From Oscillospiraceae bacterium (GTDB lineage: Bacteria > Bacillota > Clostridia > Oscillospirales > Oscillospiraceae): a DNA stretch of 64,000 nucleotides. Below the pieces are notes generated by a model that ran no database searches, had not been told where the DNA came from, and was given only the letters and a program-made list of their open reading frames with translations. The DNA lies in contig AP025583.1 in the NCBI GenBank assembly GCA_022846095.1, forward strand, positions 2,542,001-2,606,000, given 5' to 3'. Positions 18,476 through 28,183 of the stretch are shown here, one piece after another; position 1 is the stretch's first letter, and each line of letters opens with the position of its first letter. The position numbers and the translations under genes were made by a program.

Positions 18476-19936
18476 ATGAAGATACACAGCATGAAGAAAC
18501 AAAATGAGCCCAAGCTGAACTTAAAAAAAGCATGCCTAATCATCTTGGTGGCTTACGCGATCTTGGTAGTAGGATTTTATTTTCTGGCGGGAGACCAACT
18601 ACGCTATCGGAATTCACGGGGGAACGTGATCATGCCTGCGCCGGAGTCAGGGACTGTAGAGCTGGTTCAAGGAGCGGTAGTAGAGCAGCACTTCGCCGCG
18701 CCCATCCAACGATTGGAGAGGGTGTCCGTCCAGTGGGGAACCTACTACCGAGCCAATGCGGGCACTGCATTTATGGAACTGTGGCGGATGGACAGTGAGC
18801 AGCTCCTTTTGAAACAGAGCTTTGATGTTTCAACTATCCCGGAAGGCGGGGTTACCACCTTGATGGCGGAGGAGCCTATCGAGGGAATCTATAATGTGCC
18901 GCTGATGCTGCGGCTCTACGCCGACTCCCAGCCCGGTACTGCTGCTTCACCGCTGATGTCTACCTCGGCTGAGCGTGAAGAGGGGGATGCCCTTTATCTT
19001 AACGGTGTTCCGACCGAGGCCGTGATGTGCCTTGGGGCAGAGGGGGAGGACTACATCTGGACTGGCCTCCACTATTGGACCTTCGTGGCCATTGGGGTTG
19101 CCGTCCTGTTAGCTTTTTTTGCTTTGGTGTGGTATCGGCAGAAAAAGGGACACAGCTATGTGGTCAACGCCATTGTCGCCGTACAGAAATATCGCTTTCT
19201 TATCCGGCAGCTAGTGAGCCGGGACTTCAAAACTAAGTATAAGCGTTCAGTGCTAGGGATGTTCTGGAGCTTTTTGAATCCACTTTTGACCATGCTGGTT
19301 CAGTATATTGTTTTTTCCACTATATTTCGCAGTGACATTAAAAACTTCCCGGCCTATCTGCTTATTGGCATCGTTTCCTTTAACTTTTTTAGCGAGGCAT
19401 GCGGCATGGCTTTGACTTCAATTTTGGGCAATGCAGGACTCATAACAAAGGTGTATATGCCCAAGTATATTTACCCACTGACACGGGTGATGTCTTCGGT
19501 GGTAAATTTGGTCATCTCTCTGGTTCCGATGGTATTGGTGTGCCTGATTACGGGAGTGAAATTCCACAAGTCGGCGGTATTGATCTTCTATTTCCTGACT
19601 TGTCTTATTATTTTTAGCTTTGGATTTGGCTTAGTCTTGGCCTCTTCTATGGTATTTTTCCGTGACACTCAATTCCTGTGGGGTGTGTTGAGCATGCTCT
19701 GGATGTATGCCACGCCGATTTTCTATCCCGAGACGATTCTGCCCGACGAGTTCCGCGGCATATTACAGATTAACCCCCTTTATCACTTTATTAAGAGCGG
19801 GCGTATGTGCATCCTTTCGGGAATCTCGCCGGAACCCAGTGTATATATTCAATGTATGCTGATCGCCCTCGGGATGCTGGTGGTTGGAGCTGTGGTGTTC
19901 CGCAAATGCCAGGATCGATTTGTCCTCTACCTGTGA
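18476..19936 (+). CDS. ABC exporter permease with N-terminal extracytoplasmic domain
   Basis: 486 aa. Residues about 20-38 form a membrane segment, 40-185 a beta-rich extracytoplasmic domain, 187-210 a second membrane segment, and about 225-486 an ABC-2 permease (LIRQLVSRDFKTKYKRSVLGMFWSFLNP, NPLYHFIKSGR) like that at 5223. The extra 200 residues are not part of standard Wzm/TagG. AGAAGG precedes the ATG; an ATG at 18491 is also possible. It pairs with the ATPase 9 bp downstream. The added domain might bind a wall component or the exported chain. Confidence 0.88.
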   Translation: MKIHSMKKQNEPKLNLKKACLIILVAYAILVVGFYFLAGDQLRYRNSRGNVIMPAPESGTVELVQGAVVEQHFAAPIQRLERVSVQWGTYYRANAGTAFMELWRMDSEQLLLKQSFDVSTIPEGGVTTLMAEEPIEGIYNVPLMLRLYADSQPGTAASPLMSTSAEREEGDALYLNGVPTEAVMCLGAEGEDYIWTGLHYWTFVAIGVAVLLAFFALVWYRQKKGHSYVVNAIVAVQKYRFLIRQLVSRDFKTKYKRSVLGMFWSFLNPLLTMLVQYIVFSTIFRSDIKNFPAYLLIGIVSFNFFSEACGMALTSILGNAGLITKVYMPKYIYPLTRVMSSVVNLVISLVPMVLVCLITGVKFHKSAVLIFYFLTCLIIFSFGFGLVLASSMVFFRDTQFLWGVLSMLWMYATPIFYPETILPDEFRGILQINPLYHFIKSGRMCILSGISPEPSVYIQCMLIALGMLVVGAVVFRKCQDRFVLYL

Positions 19937-19945
19937 GGTGAGCAT

Positions 19946-20680
19946 ATGAGTAAGAAAACGATGATAGAGGTCAAGGACGTGACCATGCGCTTTCGCATGA
20001 ATAACGACAAGATCCTTTCCATGAAGGAGTTTGTGACCACCGCACTCCGGGGGAAATTGGAGTACAACGAGTTTACTGCATTGGAACATGTGAGTTTTGA
20101 GGTGAAAAAAGGGGAGACCTTAGGCCTTATCGGCCGAAACGGCGCCGGAAAGTCTACCATGCTGAAAGTGATCTCGGGAATCCTGAAACCCACCGAGGGA
20201 TCGGTAAAGGTAAGCGGGAACATTGTGCCCATGCTGGAACTAGGCAGCGGGTTCGATTTTGACCTGACTGGCCGGGAGAATATCTTTCTTAATGGCGCCA
20301 TTTTGGGGTACAGCGAGAAGTTTATAAAGGCTAAATATGAGGAGATCGTAGCCTTTTCCGAGCTGGGACAATTTATCGAGATGCCTATTCGGAACTACTC
20401 CTCGGGCATGCTGGCCCGACTAGCTTTCTCGGTAGCGTCCATGGTGGAGCCAGAGGTGCTGATTGTGGATGAAATTTTGTCTGTAGGCGATGCGGACTTT
20501 CAGGAAAAGAGCCGAAAACGCATGTTGGAGATGATGGGCGGAGGTACCACGGTTCTCTTTGTGTCCCACAACATTCAACAGGTAAAGGAGATGTGCAACC
20601 GGGTAGTCTGGCTGGAACATGGACAGGTTAAGGCCATTGGCAAGAGCAACGAGGTATGCAATGAGTATGCCGCAACATGA
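19946..20680 (+). CDS. Polysaccharide ABC exporter ATP-binding subunit (second copy)
   Basis: 244-aa ABC ATPase: Walker A GRNGAGKST, signature YSSGMLARL, Walker B VLIVDEI, H-loop SHN. It has the same short form as the homologue at 6036 and no C-terminal sugar-binding domain. GAGGTGAG precedes the ATG. It overlaps the next gene by 20 bp. Having a second full exporter pair suggests this region holds two separate export systems, or one ancestral and one acquired. Confidence 0.92.
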   Translation: MSKKTMIEVKDVTMRFRMNNDKILSMKEFVTTALRGKLEYNEFTALEHVSFEVKKGETLGLIGRNGAGKSTMLKVISGILKPTEGSVKVSGNIVPMLELGSGFDFDLTGRENIFLNGAILGYSEKFIKAKYEEIVAFSELGQFIEMPIRNYSSGMLARLAFSVASMVEPEVLIVDEILSVGDADFQEKSRKRMLEMMGGGTTVLFVSHNIQQVKEMCNRVVWLEHGQVKAIGKSNEVCNEYAAT

Positions 20681-21488
20681 ACCAATAGTGTCGGTTATTA
20701 TGGGAGTTCGATACCGCCGGGAAGACTTGAACTTGCTGGAACGATCCGTTAACTCCATCTTGGAGCAGACCGTTGGAAATTTTGAATTCTTGATTTGCGA
20801 ATGGGACTCTACCAACGCCGCCAAGGCGTGGTTGGCGGAACTGGTTCAGAGGGAGCGGCGGGTGCGGATATTACCCGGAAAACCACCGGGGGATCTGGCA
20901 CAGAATCTGAACATCTGCTTGAGCGAGGCCAAAGGAAAATACATTGCCCGCATGGATGACGATGATTTTTCTCATCCATACCGCTTTGCCAAGCAACTGG
21001 CTTATTTAGACAGCCATCCAGAAATCGCTTTCGTAGGTAGCAATGTGACATTGTGCTGCGGTGGGGAGCCGGTGGGTAGCAGACGATTGCCGGAATTTCC
21101 AATAGTAAGGGATTTCTATATGACCCAGCCCTTTATCCATCCAGCTTTGATGTTCCGCCGGGAGGTCATGGAGATGGTGAAGGGCTATTCGGGAAATAGG
21201 AGTTGTATTCTTTGCGAAGACTACGACCTTCTTCTTCGCCTATATACCAAGGGAGTTCAGGGGGCTAATCTCCAGGAGACGTTGTTTGACTATACGATTC
21301 CAGTGAGGGCCAAGGGGAACCGCACCATGGTCCATCGGTGGAACGAAACAGTGACTCGATGGTATCGCTTTAGGGAGTTAAAGGTATTGCCTAGTGCATT
21401 GCCCTATGTGGTGAAACCGCTGGTGGTGGGGCTGATGCCTGAGAAGATGGTAAAGAAGTTAAAGAAAAGAAGGGAGGGGAGTGCGTGA
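20661..21488 (+). CDS. Family 2 glycosyltransferase
   Basis: 275 aa with VSVIMGVRYRREDLNLLERSVNSIL, CEWDST, the metal-binding MDDDD and a later CEDYDLLLRLY motif. This is the single-domain GT2 layout without C-terminal membrane segments. Start 20661 is set by GAGG six bases upstream; the longer in-frame start lies well within the ATPase gene. The sugar transferred cannot be told. Confidence 0.85.
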   Translation: MSMPQHEPIVSVIMGVRYRREDLNLLERSVNSILEQTVGNFEFLICEWDSTNAAKAWLAELVQRERRVRILPGKPPGDLAQNLNICLSEAKGKYIARMDDDDFSHPYRFAKQLAYLDSHPEIAFVGSNVTLCCGGEPVGSRRLPEFPIVRDFYMTQPFIHPALMFRREVMEMVKGYSGNRSCILCEDYDLLLRLYTKGVQGANLQETLFDYTIPVRAKGNRTMVHRWNETVTRWYRFRELKVLPSALPYVVKPLVVGLMPEKMVKKLKKRREGSA

Positions 21489-22486
21489 GTGACATCAAAA
21501 TCTTTGTGTCACATCGAATCGACATCAACAGTGAACTCATCGACAACCCTCTCTATGTCCCCGTCCGCTGTGGGGCTGTCTTTGACAAAGAGAATCCTAT
21601 GGGTATCGCCGGGGATGACACGGGAGATAACATTTCGGATAGACGGATGAGCTTCTGTGAGTTTACGGTCCAGTATTGGGCGTGGAAAAATGTGGAGGCT
21701 GACTATTACGGGCTGTGCCATTATCGGCGCTACTTATCATTTGCTGAGAAATATTTTAAAACAGATGAGTTTAACATGGTTTACATACCCATGATGTTGC
21801 AGCGAGATAAACAACGATTTGGCCTTTTGAATAGTGCTCACATGGAGACATTGATTTCCCAATATGATGTAGTAACGTCAGAATATGCCTTTGTAGAAAA
21901 GATTCCAACGCCAAACGGAAGGAAAAAAACTGTTCGGGAGTTGTGGGATGCACATTGTGGGTATTTTTTTGAGAAAGGCACTATAGAACAGCTACTTGAG
22001 CTGATTGATTGCATGGCACCTGAGTATAAGGAGTCGGCTAGAGAATATTTGGAAGGCACACGACACAGGGGCTTTAATTGTTATGTAATGCGAAAAGAAC
22101 TATTTGTTCGCCTGTGTTGGTTCCAATTTCCCATCATGTTTGAAATTGAGCGAAAGCTAGATACCACAGGTTATAGTCAGACTATGATGCGTACACCAGC
22201 TTTTTTGGGAGAGATGATGTATGGTATCTTTCTGTATCACATTACGACACATGAGAACTGGAAGGTCAAAGAACTTCAACTTGTTTTCTTTCGAGAAACC
22301 GATAAGTTAAAAGGCCCGCTAGACGTGGCAAGGCGAACGCTGGGCTACGAAGGCGATAAGGTTGTCCGAGCTGTGGTTGACCCACTTTTTCCAAAGGGAT
22401 CAGAGCGCAGAGAAAAACTGAAAGACATTTATTATGGGATTACTCACGCTAAACGGCGAGGTAAAGCAGAGATAGAGATAAAGTGA
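21485..22486 (+). CDS. DUF4422 family putative glycosyltransferase
   Basis: 333 aa. The conserved DUF4422 features are visible: IFVSHR near the start, the SFCEFTVQYWAWKN segment and YYGLCHYRRYLSF. The family is common in capsule and EPS loci and is regarded as glycosyltransferase-like, though catalysis is poorly characterised. It starts with GTG overlapping the previous stop by 4 bp, after GGAGGGGAG, so it is translationally coupled. The start of the following gene marks a sharp drop in GC. Confidence 0.82.
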   Translation: MSDIKIFVSHRIDINSELIDNPLYVPVRCGAVFDKENPMGIAGDDTGDNISDRRMSFCEFTVQYWAWKNVEADYYGLCHYRRYLSFAEKYFKTDEFNMVYIPMMLQRDKQRFGLLNSAHMETLISQYDVVTSEYAFVEKIPTPNGRKKTVRELWDAHCGYFFEKGTIEQLLELIDCMAPEYKESAREYLEGTRHRGFNCYVMRKELFVRLCWFQFPIMFEIERKLDTTGYSQTMMRTPAFLGEMMYGIFLYHITTHENWKVKELQLVFFRETDKLKGPLDVARRTLGYEGDKVVRAVVDPLFPKGSERREKLKDIYYGITHAKRRGKAEIEIK

Positions 22487-22501
22487 GGACAGGAAAGCGA
22501 T

Positions 22502-25411
22502 ATGCTAAAGACAGATGTAAACGCTGCAAGTATTGAATTGACAGTTGATTATATGCCAATTCCCAAAGTTTTTTCAAAACAAGCGGTTGCAATTAGTTTT
22601 TGCTCAAGTGACAAATATGCACCGTTTTGCGGAATTACAATAGAATCAATTATTGAAAATAGTTCTAGTGAACATAATTATGACATTTTTATAATGGAGT
22701 TCGATATATCCAATGCGAATAAAACAAAAATCTTATCACTTATTGAAGGTAAAAAGAATTTTTCTATTCGTTATATAAATATGAACCAGGTGCTAAATAA
22801 AATAAAGGTAAATACATGGGCACATTTCTCCCCTGTGGCATGTTTTAAATTGTTTTTACTTTCTCCTGCTTTTTCGAATTATGAAAAGATACTTGCACTA
22901 GATACTGATTTAATTTTTGCACGCGATGCAGAGAAACTATTTAGCTATGATTTGGGAAATTGCTATATGGGAGCTGTAGATGATGTAATCATGAAAGGGC
23001 ATGTTTCCCGAGATAAAAAGACATCGGGTTATGCCCCTACTATGCCAGTACGTCAGTATATTTCTGAATATCTCGGATTTGGCACTGATGAGAATTATTA
23101 TAATACAGGAGTAGCATTAATAAATTTAAAAGCGTGCCAAGGCTTAAATCTTTTAGATAAGGCATTGCAAAAATCGTATGTTAAAGGGTATACATATCAG
23201 GAACAAGATATTTTAAATGAGCTGTTTGCCGGCCATATCTTAGATATTGATTGCAAATGGAATGTTGTGGGAATTGAGCAGACGGAGAAAATTAAAGAAG
23301 GGCTATCAAAGGATTTAATTGAAAAATATGAAGAGTCATTAGAAAATCCTTATGTTATCCATTTTGCTGGGGGATTTAAACCTTGGATCTATAATAACGC
23401 GCCATATTCAGAATATTTTTTCAAATATGCAAAAAATACGCCTTGGTTTGTTAACATCGTCGCGGGAATGACTATAAATTACACAAACTATATCCGCGCC
23501 AATATATTATCGACAATCAATCAAGAAAAAGGGTTTCGCGTCAAATTAAAAAAATTTATTATTAAGATATTTCCCGTAAAAAGTATACGAGGAAAAATTA
23601 TTAGAAAAATGTTTCCGAGAGGAAAGGGCATAAGAGAATGGCTTAGAGAAACTTATAATAATATTATCGAAAAAACACAAGGAAAAGATAAAATCGCACA
23701 AGTTGAGCATGAAAATCTTCTAAAACTACATGGTATATATAATAGAGCATTAAAAAAGCCGATTATTAAAAATGCAGTTTTGTTAGATTCAAAAAATGGA
23801 ACCGATTTGGCCGGTAATGTTTTTAGAATTTTAGCAGAGATAATTAAGCCTGAATACAATTTGAAAGTATATTTATCAACGACCAAAGATGCCGCTGTAC
23901 ATATTACAAACATTCTACGAAACTATCAGTTGCATGATATGGTCACGTTAATTGAGTGGAGAAGTAAAAAATACTTTACTTGTTTGGCGCGGGCAAAGTA
24001 CCTTGTTACTGATTTGTATATGCCATCTGAATTTTTAAAAAGAGAAGAACAGATCTTAATTAGTACAGCCCACGGAACGCCAATCAAAGTAATGGGAAAA
24101 GATTGTCACACGGAAACTCAAGGCCACTTGCAAAGAACTCATACAATGGCGGATTATCAAACATTCCCGAGTGTATACATGAAGGAAAAACTATTTAGTG
24201 CATTTATGGAAGACAATTTTTTCAAAGGACATGCTTTGAAATCTGGTTATTGTCGAAATGATATTTTTTTTAATAGAGAAAGACGCGGCGAAATAAGGAG
24301 AATGTTGGGATTTCAGGGCAAAACTATATATGCATATTTGCCGACGTTTAGAGGAATTGGAGGGGATTTTCATTCACAAAAGCAAGCAAATGAAATAAAA
24401 GAATTTTGTGATGAGCTTGATTTGCTGATGACGGATGAGCAGGTGCTTATTGTAAAGTTTCATAACTTTAGTAAGATTAATATGGATTTTGGAAGATATA
24501 AGCATATAATTGATTTTTCCTTTAATTACGAAGTGTATGATATTTTAAATGCAACTGATTGTCTTATATCCGATTATTCAAGTGTCTTCTTTGATTATGC
24601 AAATACTAAGAATAAAATAATTTTATTCCAATATGACTACTCGGAGTATAAAAAAGAACGAGGAGTCTATTTGGATTGGGCTGATTTGCCGTTTCCAGTG
24701 GTGTCGGATATAAATGGGTTATATAAAGAAATGTGTAGTCCCATTCAATACGATGATACAGACTTTTTAAAAAAATATTGTACATTTGACAGTGATAATA
24801 GCACATACAGAGTATGCCAGACAATTTTTAAGCAAAGAAAATTGTGTGAAGAATTTGATTTGTCGGACAACGGGAAAAAAAATATTTTAATATATGCTGG
24901 GAATTTTGACTTAAAGAAGCCTGCTACATTTTTTGCCATAGAGTACTTAAAGCGTTTGGACTTAGAGAAAAATAATTATATCCTTTTCTTTTATGAGTAT
25001 GATCTTTTCTCCAGAGCTTATATTTTGGAACAACTACCGCAATCAGTTAATTATTTTTCTTTTCTAGAGTATCCTGCATTCTCTAAAAAAGAGGAGCAGC
25101 TTTGGCACAAAAAAAAGTATGAGAAATTGAAGCCTGCATTTCAAAGAGAAGTCAAAAAAATATTTGGAAACTTAAGGGTTGATATGTTTATAGATTTTTA
25201 CGGAGAAAATCAAGTGATTAATCAACTTGCGGGATGCCTTACTTGTAAAGTCTACAATATTAAGACGATTGATATGGCTGAAGAATTAAGGCTTGATAAT
25301 TCCGAATTAATTTCCCAATGGCCAGGAGAAATTGTTGAATTGTCCCAAGGATACTCGAAAGAAATTTTGGATGAAAACGTAGCTACCTTAAAAAGGAGTA
25401 TTAAGCTATGA
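22502..25411 (+). CDS. GT8 glycosyltransferase fused to TagF/TagB-like glycerophosphotransferase
   Basis: 969 aa and strikingly AT-rich compared with all neighbours, suggesting recent transfer. Residues about 25-330 are a GT8 domain (AISFCSSDKYAPFCGITIESII, DxD in LALDTDLIF, NTGVALINL, VIHFAGG). Residues about 400-770 match the CDP-glycerol glycerophosphotransferase family: STAHGTPIK, SGYCRNDIFF, YLPTFRG, CLISDYSSVFFDYA. The final 190 residues (from NILIYAGNFDLKKP) are a further GT-B-like segment. The enzyme may place a sugar and then a polyol phosphate, giving a teichoic-acid-like polymer; this is inference. Confidence 0.85.
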   Translation: MLKTDVNAASIELTVDYMPIPKVFSKQAVAISFCSSDKYAPFCGITIESIIENSSSEHNYDIFIMEFDISNANKTKILSLIEGKKNFSIRYINMNQVLNKIKVNTWAHFSPVACFKLFLLSPAFSNYEKILALDTDLIFARDAEKLFSYDLGNCYMGAVDDVIMKGHVSRDKKTSGYAPTMPVRQYISEYLGFGTDENYYNTGVALINLKACQGLNLLDKALQKSYVKGYTYQEQDILNELFAGHILDIDCKWNVVGIEQTEKIKEGLSKDLIEKYEESLENPYVIHFAGGFKPWIYNNAPYSEYFFKYAKNTPWFVNIVAGMTINYTNYIRANILSTINQEKGFRVKLKKFIIKIFPVKSIRGKIIRKMFPRGKGIREWLRETYNNIIEKTQGKDKIAQVEHENLLKLHGIYNRALKKPIIKNAVLLDSKNGTDLAGNVFRILAEIIKPEYNLKVYLSTTKDAAVHITNILRNYQLHDMVTLIEWRSKKYFTCLARAKYLVTDLYMPSEFLKREEQILISTAHGTPIKVMGKDCHTETQGHLQRTHTMADYQTFPSVYMKEKLFSAFMEDNFFKGHALKSGYCRNDIFFNRERRGEIRRMLGFQGKTIYAYLPTFRGIGGDFHSQKQANEIKEFCDELDLLMTDEQVLIVKFHNFSKINMDFGRYKHIIDFSFNYEVYDILNATDCLISDYSSVFFDYANTKNKIILFQYDYSEYKKERGVYLDWADLPFPVVSDINGLYKEMCSPIQYDDTDFLKKYCTFDSDNSTYRVCQTIFKQRKLCEEFDLSDNGKKNILIYAGNFDLKKPATFFAIEYLKRLDLEKNNYILFFYEYDLFSRAYILEQLPQSVNYFSFLEYPAFSKKEEQLWHKKKYEKLKPAFQREVKKIFGNLRVDMFIDFYGENQVINQLAGCLTCKVYNIKTIDMAEELRLDNSELISQWPGEIVELSQGYSKEILDENVATLKRSIKL

Positions 25412-26190
25412 AAGTAATTATTCTCGCTGGGGGGTTTGGCACCCGGATCAGTGAAGAGAGCCAATTTAAACCAAAGCCCATGGTGGATCTAGGTGGTATG
25501 CCAATCTTATGGCATATTATGAAGCTTTATAGTCACTATGGTTACAACGAATTTATTATCTGCGCAGGTTATAAGCAGCATGTCATTAAGGAATATTTTG
25601 CCGACTACTTCCTCCACACGTCGGACATTACATACGACTTTACCAATGGAACCAGTGAGATGACTGTCCACCATAACACTTCGGAGCCTTGGAAAGTCAC
25701 TGTGGTGGACACCGGCCTTAACACCATGACCGGCGGCCGGGTAAGGAGAGTGAAAGAGTACATTGGAGACGAGCCATTTATGCTTACCTATGGAGATGGC
25801 GTTTCCGACCTAAACATTGGCGATTTAATGGAATATCACAAGTCCCATGGCAAGCTGGTGACCATGTCTTCCTACAATGCTGGGCAAAGGTTCGGCGTGC
25901 TGGACATTGGCCCTGATGGTAAGGTTCGGGAGTTCCGTGAAAAGACTCAAGGCGATGGAAATCAGATCAACATCGGGTTCATGGTTTGCCAGCCGGAGTT
26001 TATTGATTATATTGAAGGGGACTCCACTGTGCTGGAAAAATCCCCGCTTGAGAGTGTAGCCCGTGATAGTCAGCTCATGGCCTACAAGCATACTGGCTTT
26101 TGGCAGTGTATGGACACGGTGCGGGAGAAGGAGCAACTGGAGAAGCTCTGGGCCACTGGACAAGCTCCCTGGAAGGTCTGGGCAGACTAA
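25408..26190 (+). CDS. rfbF: Glucose-1-phosphate cytidylyltransferase
   Basis: 260 aa. The nucleotidyltransferase signature LAGGFGTRISEESQFKPKPMV is specific for the CDP-glucose branch, and TYGDGVSDLN supplies the metal-binding Asp. It makes CDP-glucose. The start overlaps the previous stop by 4 bp with AAAAAGGAG upstream. rfbG follows with 1-bp overlap, so cytidylylation and dehydration are made together. Confidence 0.95.
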   Translation: MKVIILAGGFGTRISEESQFKPKPMVDLGGMPILWHIMKLYSHYGYNEFIICAGYKQHVIKEYFADYFLHTSDITYDFTNGTSEMTVHHNTSEPWKVTVVDTGLNTMTGGRVRRVKEYIGDEPFMLTYGDGVSDLNIGDLMEYHKSHGKLVTMSSYNAGQRFGVLDIGPDGKVREFREKTQGDGNQINIGFMVCQPEFIDYIEGDSTVLEKSPLESVARDSQLMAYKHTGFWQCMDTVREKEQLEKLWATGQAPWKVWAD

Positions 26191-27251
26191 TGAAAAATGA
26201 TTTAAACTTTTACAAAGGCAAGCGTGTATTCGTTACCGGCCATACCGGCTTTAAAGGTACATGGTTATGCCGAATCCTGGTGGGTGCGGGAGCGATTGTG
26301 ACTGGCTATTCTCTGCCGGCCCCAACCAATCCAAACCTCTTTGCCTTGGCCGGATTAGAAGGGCATATGACTTCGGTGATTGGGGATATTCGGGATGCGG
26401 ATACACTCAACGCGGCGTTTATGGCGGTCCAGCCGGAAATCGTTCTGCACTTGGCAGCCCAGCCCATCGTGCGGGACAGCTATAAAGACCCGGCGTATAC
26501 ATATGCTACCAATGTCATGGGGACGGTCAATATTCTGGAATGCGTCAGGAAGAGCGCCTGTGTGCGCAGCTTTCTCAATGTAACCACCGATAAGGTTTAT
26601 GAGAATAAAGAGTGGTGCTGGGGGTATCGGGAGAACGAGCCCTTGGACGGCTTCGATCCTTACTCTAATTCCAAGTCCTGCTCCGAGCTGGTGACCCACA
26701 GCTATCTTTGCAGTTTCTTTTCTCATACGGAGACGGCGGTCTCCACCGCCCGGGCAGGAAATGTGATCGGTGGCGGAGATTTCGCCAATGACCGCATCAT
26801 ACCAGATTGCGTGCGGGCTGTACAATGCGGAAAGCCACTGGGAATTCGTAATCCCAATTCCACAAGGCCTTACCAGCATGTGCTGGAACCGCTTTTTGCC
26901 TACCTGACCATCGCCCAGAGGCAGTATGAGGACAAGTCATGCGCCGGCTGGTACAATGTGGGGCCGGATGACTGCGATTGCGTTACGACCGGACAATTGG
27001 TGGAGCTTTTTGCACAAGCGTGGGGCGACGGCTTCTCTTGGATAAACCAAGCGGAAGAAAACGCCCCTCATGAGGCAAACTTTCTAAAGCTGGATTGCTC
27101 TAAATTGCAGTCCGCGTTTGGTTGGCATCCCCGGTGGCACATCGGAGATGCTGTTGAAAAGACTGCAGAATGGACAAAAGTATGGCTGGCGGGCGGAGAC
27201 ATTCCCAGTGAGATGGATCGGGAGATCAAAGCGTATTTGGAGGGGGACTAA
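26190..27251 (+). CDS. rfbG: CDP-glucose 4,6-dehydratase
   Basis: 353 aa, extended SDR. The NAD motif is TGHTGFKGTWL, typical of RfbG, with VTTDKVYEN and the catalytic PYSNSK. It forms CDP-4-keto-6-deoxyglucose. The ATG at 26190 overlaps the rfbF stop by one base; a longer frame from 26100 lies inside rfbF. The next two genes act on its product. Confidence 0.95.
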   Translation: MKNDLNFYKGKRVFVTGHTGFKGTWLCRILVGAGAIVTGYSLPAPTNPNLFALAGLEGHMTSVIGDIRDADTLNAAFMAVQPEIVLHLAAQPIVRDSYKDPAYTYATNVMGTVNILECVRKSACVRSFLNVTTDKVYENKEWCWGYRENEPLDGFDPYSNSKSCSELVTHSYLCSFFSHTETAVSTARAGNVIGGGDFANDRIIPDCVRAVQCGKPLGIRNPNSTRPYQHVLEPLFAYLTIAQRQYEDKSCAGWYNVGPDDCDCVTTGQLVELFAQAWGDGFSWINQAEENAPHEANFLKLDCSKLQSAFGWHPRWHIGDAVEKTAEWTKVWLAGGDIPSEMDREIKAYLEGD

Positions 27252-28183
27252 TGAGAACAGCGATCATAACAGGGGCCAATGGGTTTGTGGGCGGTGCCCT
27301 TACCAGAGAACTTCTGGCATATGGATACCATGTCTACGCACTGGATCGGGAGGGCTGCAACGGAAACCTTCCAAAGGACGAAAATGTGACCTTTGTTCCC
27401 TGTGAGCTGGCAGAGCTGGATAAACTCACAGACAAGCTCCCAAAGGAAGAGAATTTTGATATTTTCTATCATTTCGCATGGGCGGGAAGTGCCGGCCCGG
27501 CTCGGGCGGATACCAAGCTCCAGCTTCAGAATGCACAGTGGACGGTGGAGGCATTGCGCATGGCAAAGGCCTTGGGCTGCCAGCGCTTTGTCTGTGCCGG
27601 AAGCATCATGGAGCATGAGACCATAGCGGCCGCTTATACGCAAGGAAATCGCCCTGGCCTTGGTTATATTTATGGAAGCGGTAAGTTGGTGGCCCATACT
27701 ATGTGCATGTCTGTAGCGGCGGATATAGGGATCGACCTAATCTGGCCGGAGATTACCAATGCCTATGGAGTGGGGGAGCGGAGCCCCCGTATGGTAAACA
27801 CTACGATTCAAAAATGTATACGGGGAGAATCGCCCCAGTTTACCGCCGGGACCCAGAATTATGACTTTATCTATATTGACGATGTGGCGCGGGCTTTCCG
27901 GCTGATCGGGGAGAAGGGAAAACCTTTCCACGAGTATTTGATCGGCAGCTCGACCGCTCGACCGCTAAAAGAATTCTTGCTGGAGATGAAACACTCCATT
28001 GCACCTGTCTTAGATTTCGTTTTTGGCGACATTCCCTTTACTGGGGTCGACATGTCTTTGGAGAAATTCGACTGCTCGCAGACGGAAAAGGACACAGGCT
28101 TCCGGGCTGAGATCAGTTTTGCGGAAGGCTGCCGCCGAACCAGAGATTGGTGGCAGGAGATTCTGAAGGAGGAGCAGAAATGA
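27251..28183 (+). CDS. NAD-dependent epimerase/dehydratase family, probable CDP-4-keto-6-deoxyhexose reductase
   Basis: 310-aa SDR with IITGANGFVGGAL at the N-terminus and Y-x3-K in YIYGSGK. Lying between rfbG and an RmlC-like epimerase, it most likely reduces the C4 ketone of the CDP sugar. No RfbH (C3 dehydrase) is present, so a 3,6-dideoxyhexose such as paratose or abequose is unlikely; a CDP-6-deoxyhexose is expected. GAGGGGG precedes the ATG, which overlaps the rfbG stop by one base. Confidence 0.8.
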   Translation: MRTAIITGANGFVGGALTRELLAYGYHVYALDREGCNGNLPKDENVTFVPCELAELDKLTDKLPKEENFDIFYHFAWAGSAGPARADTKLQLQNAQWTVEALRMAKALGCQRFVCAGSIMEHETIAAAYTQGNRPGLGYIYGSGKLVAHTMCMSVAADIGIDLIWPEITNAYGVGERSPRMVNTTIQKCIRGESPQFTAGTQNYDFIYIDDVARAFRLIGEKGKPFHEYLIGSSTARPLKEFLLEMKHSIAPVLDFVFGDIPFTGVDMSLEKFDCSQTEKDTGFRAEISFAEGCRRTRDWWQEILKEEQK

